Positions 1 to 10,600 of a stretch of 21,210 nt of DNA are shown piece by piece. The position numbers and the translations under genes were made by a program. Position 1 is the first letter of the stretch. The number at the start of each line of letters is the position of its first letter. The notes under the pieces are model-generated. The model was not told where the DNA came from. It did not search any database and worked only from the letters and a program-made list of their open reading frames with translations. Source of the DNA: Phallusia fumigata (taxonomy: Eukaryota; Chordata; Ascidiacea; Phlebobranchia; Ascidiidae); NCBI GenBank assembly GCA_008931825.1, contig QXVZ01000477.1:1-21210 (forward strand), read 5' to 3'.

Positions 1-145
1 TTTTAATATATGTGTGCCATGCCAAGTATGCGAACAAACAGTCCTTCTCATTTTCACCATTCAAACCAAAGGACATATGTACAGATTCAATGTCTGCCAT
101 TATAATAACATTTACAATAAATAACTTTAGCAAAATTTGAGTTAC

Positions 146-1683
146 CTGTTTTAACCCAAGTTCTTCGGAGATTTTCCCACCGTTGTCAAGCTCTTGGCAT
201 CTACTGCAAGGAACAATAGCTTGTCGTTGTTTGTACGGTGAGTTTAAAGGACTGCTTGCAATTGGTTTTTCATCGTGATTTGTCTGCGTGAAATTGTCAA
301 CCATTTTCACTGATGCTTGATCATTTTCATCAGACATGAGCTGTTTGGTTTGTGGTGCGTCACACATCTGTTCATAATCGTTTTCATGTGAGACATTTTT
401 CACAGTGTGATTAAATGGAACAGAATTTGTTAAATTTAAAGATGGTATAACACCATGCTGATCACTATCAAGATCAGTTTGTGTTGAAATATCTGAAGCA
501 TTGACGAGATAAGATGGTACACAAATATTTTTTCTGCTGTGATCAGTTTCAGTTAAATGTTCTGCAAGGGGAAAGGAAAGACTTGTTCTATCAAACGGTT
601 CACTCATGTGATCAGTTTGTGTTGATGTTTCTATGGGAACAACAACAGGAAGCATATTCACAGGATCGTTATCATGATCAGTTTGTGATGAAGTCTCCAT
701 AGTAACAACAGGTGGGATCACCAACACAGGATCATTATCTTGATAAGTTTGTGAAGATGTTTCCACAGTAAAAACAGATGGGACCACAATCACAGGATCA
801 TTATCATGATCAGTTTGTGATGACATTTCCCTGGTGACAACAGCAGGTATTGAATTCACAGGATCGTTATCATGATCAGTTTGTGATGAAGTCTCCATAG
901 TTACAACAGGTGAGATCACCACCACAGCCTCATTATTATGATCAGTTTGTGAAAATGTTTCCATAGTAACAACAGAAGGACCCACATTCACATGATCATT
1001 GTCATGATCAGTTTGTGATGATGCTTCCATGGTAACAACAGCAGAAACTTTATTGACAGGATCATTATTATGGTCAGTTTGTGATGATGTTTCCATGGTA
1101 ACAATAGTTGGGATCACAATCACGGGATCATTATTATGATCAGTTTGTGATGACATTTCTATTGTAACAACAGCAGGAATTGCATTCACAGGATCATTAT
1201 CATGATCAGTTTGTGATGATGTTTCCATAGTAACAATAGGTGGGATCACAATCACAGGATCGATATCATGATCAGTTTGTGATGATGCTTTCATGGTAAC
1301 AACAGCAGGAATTGCATTCACAGGATCATTATTATGGTCAGTTTGTGATGTTTCCATGGTAACAACATGAGGGACTACAATCACGGGATCATTATCATGA
1401 TCAGTTTGTGATGACATTTCCATTGTAACAACAGCAGGAATTGCATTCACAGGATCATTGTCATGGTCAGTTTGTGATGATGTTTCCATGATAACAACAT
1501 GAGGGACTACAATCACAGGATCATTATCATGATCAGTTTGTGATGACATTTCCATTGTAACAACAGCAGGAACTGCATTCATAGGATTATTGTCATGATC
1601 AGTTTGTGATGATGTTTCCATAGTAACAACAGTTGGGATCACAATCACGGGATCATTATCATGATCAGTTTGTGTTGAAGAAT
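146..1683 (-). CDS. Giant repeat-bearing exon of the coiled-coil gene (512 codons, left-contig version)
   Basis: One open exon with acceptor cttacag at 1684-1690 and donor gtaact at 140-145. It opens with a TQT motif (STQTD), continues through repeats of the form ETSSQTDHDNDPV, then leaves the repeat into unique sequence around 146-600. That unique part has two more TQT sites (ISTQTD near 470; FTQTN near 285), one degenerate TET site near 542 and a CSRC pair near 200. It ends in phase 0, so at least one more exon lies off the left edge. The reading frame stays open for the whole 1538 bases despite several unit-length changes, which is strong evidence that it is coding. This is the version to use for the gene model, because the right-contig version (2472-3678) is cut off at its 3' side by the N at 2471. 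Confidence 0.78.
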
Positions 1684-4600
1684 CTGTAAGATACAATCAG
1701 GGTTTATGAACTTTTAACTGAGGTTAGTAGGATCAAGGCAAGCAAGTAACAGATCAGCTATACAAAGCATCTTTTTAAATGGTGCTTTGCCAAACATTAA
1801 ATGAAAACGAAAATCTATTATGCCAAAGTTTCCAGAATTTTAAACAAGCCCAAGCTACAATGTAGGATTGGTCAATTGTTTTCAGCATGTAACTGGCTTC
1901 ATTTTTTGTAAAACATACACCTTTGAAAAGTTCATGAGGAATTATATGACATATCAAATCAGTTTAAAATGGATCATTAAGTCACTATGGAAGAAGACAA
2001 ACCTTGTTGGATATGCTCAGTTTGTTGTTTGGTTTCCTGGCTAAGTTTTAGTTGAGCAGCAGCTTGGGTTGCCCACTGTTGATAGTGAGTTTGCAGTGCA
2101 ACCATGTATCTCTGTTGTTGGTCTACGGCTTCGCGTAGCTTGTCACGCTCCTCACTAATTGCTCGAATTTGGTCACCTGTTGAATACACAGCAAATGGAT
2201 GATGTGTTGATGTGGCAATAAAGTGACAAAACAGTAATAGTAGTTTTTCAACTAAATGCAAATGGTGAAAGGTATTTTACAAGTACAAGGTGAAAAAAAT
2301 CGAAAATTGGCCTAAAAGTGCAAAAATGTTTGGTTTTAGTAAAACTTTAAACTATCTTGTATTTTACCCAGGATACAGAAAATATTTCTGTGTTTTTTAA
2401 TCAGTTTGATTTATACTTTTTCTGTGTGTTCTAATCTGTTCATTTGTGTTTTTTCTGTGTATTTAATTAANGAGACATTTTTCACAGTGTGATTAAATGG
2501 AACAGAATTTGTTAAATTTAAAGATGGTATAATACTATGCTGATCGCTATCAAGATCAGTTTGTGTTGAAATATCTGAAGCATTGACGAGATAAGATGGT
2601 ACACAAATGTTTTTTCTGCTGGGATCAGTTTCAGTTAAATGTTCTGCAAGGGAAAAGGAAAGACTTGTTTTGTCAAATTGTTCACTCATGTGATCAGTTT
2701 GTGATGATGTTTCTATGGTAACAACAACAGGAAGCATATTCACAGGATTGTTATCATGATCAGTTTGTGATGAAGTCTCCATGGTTACAACAGCTGGGAT
2801 CACCAACACAGAATCATTATCATGATAAGTTTGTGAAGATGTTTCCATAGTAAAAACAGATGGGATCACAATCACAGGATCATTATCATGATCAGTTTGT
2901 GATGACATTTCCCTGGTGACAACAGCAGGTACTGAATTCACAGGATCATCACTATGGTCAGTTTGTGATGAATTTTCCATGGTAACAACAGCAGGGATTA
3001 CCACCACAGCCTCATTATCATGATCAGTTTGTGAAAATGTTTCCATAGTAAAAAAAGGACCTACGTTTACATGATCATTATCATGATCGGTTTGTGATGA
3101 TGTTTCAATGGTAACAGCAGCTGGGATAACAATCACAGGATCATTGTCATGATCAGTTTGTGATGACGTTTCTATAGTAACAACAGCAGAAACCACATTT
3201 GTAGGATCATTGTCATGATCAGTTTGTAATGATGTTTCCATGGTAACAACAGGGACCACAATCATGGGATCGTTATCATGATCAGTTTGTGATGATGCTT
3301 CCATGGTAACAACAGCACGAACTTTATTCACAGGATCATTATTATGTTCAGTTTGTGATGATGTTTCCATGGTAACAACATGAGGGACTATAATCACGGG
3401 ATCATTATCATGATCAGTTTGTGATGACATTTCCATTGTAACAACAGCAGGAACTGCATTCACAGGATCATTGTCATGGTCAGTTTGTGATGATGTTTCC
3501 ATGGTAACAACAGAAAGACCCATGTTTACATGATCATTATCATGATCAGTTTGTGATGACATTTCCATTGCAACAACAGCAGGAACTGCATTCACAGGAT
3601 CATTGTCATGATCAGTTTGTGATGATGTTTCCATAGTAACAACAGTTGGGATCACAATCACAGTTTGTGTTGAAGAATCTGTAAGATACAGTCAGGGTTT
3701 ATAAACTTTTAACTGAGGTTAGTAGGATCAAGGCAAGCAAGTAACAGATCAGCTATACAAAGAATCATCTTAAATGGTGCTTTGCCAAACATTAAAGGAA
3801 AACCAAAATCTATTATGCCGAAGCGTGCATAATTTGAAACAAGTCCAAGTTACACTGTAGGATTGGTCAATTGTTTTCAGCATGTAACAGGCTTCATTTC
3901 TTGTAAAACATACACCTTTGAAAAGTTCATGAGGAATTATATGACATTTCAAACCAGTTTAAATGGATCATTAAGTCACTATGGAAGAAGACAAACCTTG
4001 TTGGATATGCTCAGTTTGTTGTTTGGTTTCCTGGCTAAGTTTTAGTTGAGCAGCAGCTTGGGTTGCCCACTGTTGATAGTGAGTTTGCAGTGCAACCATG
4101 TATCTCTGTTGTTGGTCTACGGCTTCGCGTAGCTTGTCACGCTCCTCACTAATTGCTCGAATTTGGTCACCTGTTGAATACACAGCAAATGGATGATGTG
4201 TTGATGTGGCAATAAAGTGACAAAACAGTAATAGTAGTTTTTCAACTAAATGCAAATGGTGAAAGGTATTTTACAAGTACAAGGTGAAAAAAATCGAAAA
4301 TTGGCCTAAAAGTGCAAAAATGTTTGGTTTTAGTAAAACTTTAAACTATCTTGTATTTTACCCAGGATACAGAAAATATTTCTGTGTTTTTTAATCAGTT
4401 TGATTTATACTTTTTCTGTGTGTTCTAATCTGTTCATTTGTGTTTTTTCTGTGTATTTAATTAATTGACTTGGTATATTTCTCGACCAGGATTTTGTTTA
4501 AAAAAATTACCTATTTCATTTTCTTCAACTTGTGAAGCAGTTTTCTGATGTAAGTCTTCCATCAGTTTTACAGCATTGTTGTTCATTTCTTGTTTTACCA

Positions 4601-7600
4601 TCGTCAGTTCTTCATCGAGATTTCGAATTTTGTTTTGCAAGCTGGCAATTTCCTAAATGTTTATGCACAAAAGCAATTTTATTGATTTTTATAATAATAA
4701 ACCCTATTAGTTCGCTATCACATGTTTAAAACTGAATTACACATGTTTTAAATCCAAACGTTTAAAGAAGTTATTTAGCTGCATTGAATTTCAACAAAGG
4801 TGCAGTAACAAAGCAATTAAAAACCATTGCACTAGGTCAAATTGATTTCTTGAAGAGTTGACACAACTTTCTAACAAACACAAAGTGGTGCCAAACCTTA
4901 GCGTTCTTTTTCAAGAAATTCTCTGATTCGTTGTAAACTTCTTTTTCAGCAGCAAATTTGTCTGTCATGTGTGATAGTGCCAATTTCAGATCATCGGCGA
5001 TTTTCATTTGCTCTGAAAGTTGTTGTTTCATGTTGTTTGTGTTCTGTAAAAAGGACAACAATGACTGCCATAGAGATATATCCAAATTTTAAAATTTGTA
5101 GAAAAAAATTTGCAAGAGGAACCATAAATACTGTTTTGTTTTAAAAAATAGGAAAACTGAAGTAATTGTTATCTTTCCGAAACATAACTAGTAATATTGT
5201 ATTTATGTAGAAATAGATTATGGTTACAAAATAATTACATTATTATTTGGTATTCTGCACAATAACCCCAAATACCTGGACTAGAAGTTGCTCTTTCTCA
5301 CTATGCTTTGCATTAGACTTCTCATATAACATGAGCTGATCATTCAGACGCAAAGTTAGTATGTCCACTTCTTTTTGATGTTCACTGACAAGTAAATCTC
5401 GCTCATTTTGCATCGTCGATATCTGTGAGACCAGTTCCCGTCGTGATTTCTGAAGTTCTGCTAGTAATTCCATATGCTGATGGGAATTATTTTCATCTTG
5501 GTGGTCGACAGATTTTTGTGAGAATAACTGCTTTTGTAAAGTTTCCACCTACGGTAAATAACATTGTTTTAATCAGGCTTTATATAGACTAAATATAGAC
5601 TTTAAGTTTGCATTGTGCAACATTTTAAATTTACATCACACGTATTGGTGTCTAAAAGTGTAATATGGTTTACAAGGATTTTACTAATATTCTGTTTTTT
5701 TTAATTCATTTTTCAATCAAATTGGATCACTCGATAAAATTGCAAACACATTTCATAGCTGATGGTTTGGTTCAGAATTCCCAATGAAATTATTGAATAC
5801 TGAGAATATATTTCTTGCCTTCGCAATCAAGGCTTGGGTTTCCTTTTCAAAATCCGTTCTTTCCTGTTTCACACTATCCAATACAGTTTGCTGTTCCATT
5901 TTGTGCTTGGATTCTATATCAAGCAGATCCTTTCGAATGTTTTTTATTTGTGCGTCTCTTGCAGAAAGTGCCTCATTGAGTTTCCTAATTTCACCCTTAA
6001 TTTAAAACACAGCAAGCTATAAAAATCAACTCAATATTATTGGCAAGTGGTTTAGGGTAGGAACAATGAATTTGACGTTGCCAACTATTTTGACAATAAA
6101 TTCCTAGAATTGCAAAAAAATATAAAGACCCTTAAAATAATTAATAGGTTAAGGTAAATTGCTTGTGTAGCTGTAACACTATACCACCACTTGGGGTTAT
6201 GGAAAAGCTGCTTCTAGTTACGGAATACAGATCACAAATTTTCCTGTTGTGGGGGTGTGTTGCTTAAGCAATGGGTCACATGGATCATAATTACATGGGA
6301 CACCTTTAGGAAAGGTGGTTTAACTTTCAAGGAACCAGCGATAAGAATTCGACAAGGACACCTGCTATAAAAATTGTATTTATTGGTACACTGTTTCAAA
6401 AAAGAGCCCTTGGGAAATAGAAAAAGACGCAACAGGACATCGCTATACACAGTTTTAGAACCACATCCTTACTAAAAAATCAATCATATTTTACTTTAAA
6501 CCCTTTTAAAAGAATTGATATTGTGTTAACAGCATTACCCTTACCTCAAAGTTTGACTGTTTTGACTTTTCCAAATTAAGATCAGTTTCAAGATCTTTGC
6601 ATTTCCGTTCACTTGCAGACAAACCCATTTCTTTAAGTTTCAAGTCCCTGTAAAAACAAAAAGTCCTCAAATTAGATTTGTAAATTAAAAAAAAAAACAA
6701 GTTGGGAAACATATTTTGCAAAAATGTGCCTTTGCAATAAAGAACAACTGAAAAAACTTCATGAGAAGATACATGACAATACTTGATATCTGTGATGGTA
6801 AAAGAAAAAGCGTACAAACTGTTAAATCAATACTGATAACATCAACCATCATAAGTACACAATAAAACTTGTATTTTCTTGTCAAAAGTATTAAAATCAT
6901 AAATTGTGTACCTAAACTGAAAGTACCATTTTGCAATTGAAAAATAGTATTTCTAAAAATGCAACATTTATATTTTAAAGATACAAATTTTCAATAAATT
7001 TTCGTACTTAGCCAATGATTTTTCCCTTTCTACCACCTCTGTCCATTTTTTCTCCATCTTGGTTAGACTCGATTTTAGTCTGGTCATCTCACTAGCTTCT
7101 GAACTTTTGTCATTGTTGGCAGCTTTTACTTGATTGATAAGTTGCACAATCTGGAAGACAATTGTTCAGTTATGAAGTTCTTAAATTATTATGTTCCCAA
7201 ACAGTACTATAACAAAATGAAATATTGTCACAACGTAGAAGATGTTTTACGCACAAGTACTGGCTTGTATCTTCTTATTGGGTCTATGTAAAACCGTGAA
7301 TTATGTACCTCAATAAATTATATTTAGTAAATGTTTTTTTTTACTTTTGCACTGGTACAACAAAACTGTAAAATATTAAAGCAAAACCTTATTTAAAAAA
7401 AAAACAACTTTAAACATTTTTACTCTGTTACCTCCTACAAAGCAGATAATTATGAAACATTTTTAGAAAAAAATACAACTCATTTGAAACCTGATTGTTC
7501 TTGTCACTTATCCTCTGAGTGTGAACTTTGGCTTGAAGTGTGAGTTGTTGAATCTGTCCTTCAAGTTTTGTTACTTTCGCTTTGAGTTGGTTGTTTAAAG

Positions 7601-10600
7601 AAAGTTCTCTCTCGGCTACACCAGACTGCAGAAATGACATAACAATGCATAAAATCTCATGTTTTACTCGAGTATAGAGTGTACTAGTCAGATATACAGG
7701 CTGTAAAACTCAAAAAACTGTTTATTTTAAACGTAATAAGATAATGGCCAGGTTTGTTGCAACTGCTCATAAAATTAGTTATACCCCAAATAGGAAACAC
7801 ACCTTTAAAGCGATCTCTTTTTTAATTTTTGTGAATCCAGCTTCCACCTTGTGCAGGTCGCCATGGAGACGAGACACTGCCCCATCAAGCGCTTCTTTTT
7901 CATTCAACTTTAAAGCAAGCTGTGTTTGAAGCGAAGAAATGAGATCTGATTGTTCTTGTGAGGATTTATGAAGGTTGTCCTTATCCGTGGACAGCTTGAG
8001 ATTAACGTCATTAAGCTGGGTGACTCTGTAATGAACATAAGTGTATCATACACAGTGATGCACAACTTGTACAGATGAAAGGGAACAATGTGTTGTTTCT
8101 TCGATGACGGAAATGTAGCAAATGACCTTGGGGAGGTTTTCCGAGATAAAACTGTTGCATGGTTTAGATGAATTAGAGTAACCCAGGTTTTAGTAAAAAA
8201 TTGATCACAAGTGAGGGTTTTTGGTCTAAAATTTTTCAAAAGAACTGGAATACTACAAACCACAATAAAAATTTCTAGAATCTGCAACTACATGTGTACA
8301 AATCAACATTCTGGGCATTAATTTTTACATTTTACCTTTCTTCAAATCCTCTAATAGCAATNGAATCTGCAACTACATGTGTACAAATCAACATTCTGGG
8401 CATTAATTTTTACATTTTACCTTTCTTCAAATCCTCTAATAGCAATCTTATGTTGCATATCAGCTTGTTCCATTTCATGTAGTCTTTTCACATAGTCATC
8501 TCGCTCAGCTCGAATAATGTCGATATATTCTTGGTTCCCTGCATTATCCTCATTACTTTTATCAACGACCGAGGTAAGCTTACTGTTGCGAATTGTAAGC
8601 TGGTCAATCTGCAAAAAAGGAAAAATTTATAGCAGGAACAAAAATTAGTTTATTTAAGACAGCTTACAGAGATTACAGACTTTTAACACTACCTTACTTG
8701 TGTATAGGCTAATACAAAATAAATTATGGATACTATAGAACCTTATTCAAATATTATTTTGCGAGATTGTAAAAGACATTAATGCAAAACTATGATGCCA
8801 CATTTTTAAGTCTTATGTGATAAACCAAAAAAAGTTGCTTGCATACAATGAATCTTCATAGTTTGGAACCACTGATCTAACCCAAATGATAGTATGCAAT
8901 AACATCATTAATATATAGTTTTAAAGCTCTTAGATATTAAGAAAATGGAAATTGTCTAATAAAGATCTACCTCTTTTTGCAAATTTTTGTTGTGGTTTTC
9001 CAATGTTTCCTTTTCCCTTGACAAATTCTTACACTGCAGTTTAAAGTCATCTTTTTCAAGCCGCACATCGTCATAGTCAGTTGTTACTTTGTCAAGTTTC
9101 AACCGGATTTGGTCAAGGTTGCTCCTTGTAAGCTGAAGATCACTTCCATATTTTTCCTAAAACAAATAATGCAGAAATGAATGCAAACATACTTTACCAT
9201 CAAAAACATTTAAGCAAGGCAAAACACATTTGCCTATATTCCACCATAGCTATGCTAAAAGAGTATGCTTAAAAGATCTCGCATTTTCCTATTATAGACA
9301 GGGTAAAAACTAGTGTAAAAATATTGCATCAGCTTGTACGAACCCTTTCTTTTTCCAGTTTGGTTTTCAGAACGATGCTGTTTTTCTCATGCTGGGCAGA
9401 ACTGACAAGGGCTTTTTGCAATTGAATGCGGAGATTTTTCACATTTTCTGTGGAGTCGTGCAAATCCAATTGTAGTTGTTGTTTTGCTGAGACAAGGATG
9501 GCAGTGTCGGCTTCGGACAGCTAAAAGTTAAAATTGTTTAAATGTTAAAAAATTATGACAGTGATTTGCCAAAACTCTGGCCTGAACAAATCAATGATTA
9601 CAGCACATGATATTACACAAACAAATTTTAAAATGCAATTAGTTTTGTTTACAGGCTGTAGAATACATAGTGTTAGAGGCAGCTTAGACAAATAGAAACA
9701 ACAATTCTAACCAAGGTGCTAGTTAATCAACCTACTTTTAAAGATTGCTTAAGGTGTCGGATTTCATTTTCCAGCGTCTGTTTTTCTTCATCTGTCAAAC
9801 CAGGTGATACACACTGCAAATTTATTCAACAACTTTAATTTCAAAGAAACTTTTTGGAACAAAGATCTTTAAATGATCTGCTACTTAACAACTACATACA
9901 TTTTCTTATTTTGGTCACAATGTTTATTTAATGAACAAAATAACATCAAAACATTTTGCTAGCCGTCTCAAATTCAGATTGTCTCTGTGTGTGGTATTAG
10001 CTGAATCCATTGAAGTGATTTAGATATGAGGCACAATCAGTATGGTACCCTTCACAGCTCTTCTAAAGTAAGCAAATATACACACCCTCTCCCTGACCAA
10101 AAATACCACTGGGGAACTTGGAAGTCTTTTTTAAAAAACAAGTTTTAAATTGTTGTTTCAAAAAGCCAACCTATATTTCTTTGTATTAGCCACACATGAC
10201 GAATAAAAAAAACCCTCAACAACTGTTGCAAATCGCAGTCAGAGGTATTCCCTACAACTACATACAAAATAGACACAAGTTAGAACCTATAGTCACAGTC
10301 CTTCACTACCTTTGATGAATTTCTTGCCGAGAACTGGTCGGATAACAAAAGACCATCCTGGTCCATAGACATCGAAGAACATGAAAAAGAAGTTATGTCC
10401 GAGGACTGATCAACTGATATATCCACAGATGGAACATCAGGGTTATGGGAAAAACTGCTTGGTAATGACATTAACTTTAAATCTGTGTGTTCCAATATAC
10501 TTGTATCATCAACCAACGATGTGATGTCAGAATTTGGAGATGTGTTCTCTTGATTAGGCACTGATGCGAAAATGTGATCACTGATTGGAAGGTTAGGATC

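Noticed and set aside
605-1683. CRISPR-like regular repeat array
   Set aside because: Units are 66 bases with no unique spacers, all open in one frame and differing by substitutions and whole codons. It is a coding tandem repeat in eukaryotic DNA.
2411-3661. A 416-residue single-exon protein
   Set aside because: The open frame crosses the N at 2471 into unrelated intron sequence and starts within an exon at no real start codon context. It is the right-contig version of the repeat exon.
7910-8287. 125-residue minus-strand ORF
   Set aside because: It overlaps the real exon 7803-8025 in another frame and continues through intron. The coiled-coil frame keeps phase with its neighbours; this one does not.
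8294-8482. 62-codon plus-strand ORF over the N
   Set aside because: It reads the same 84 bases twice because of the assembly duplication, and lies antisense to a coiled-coil exon.
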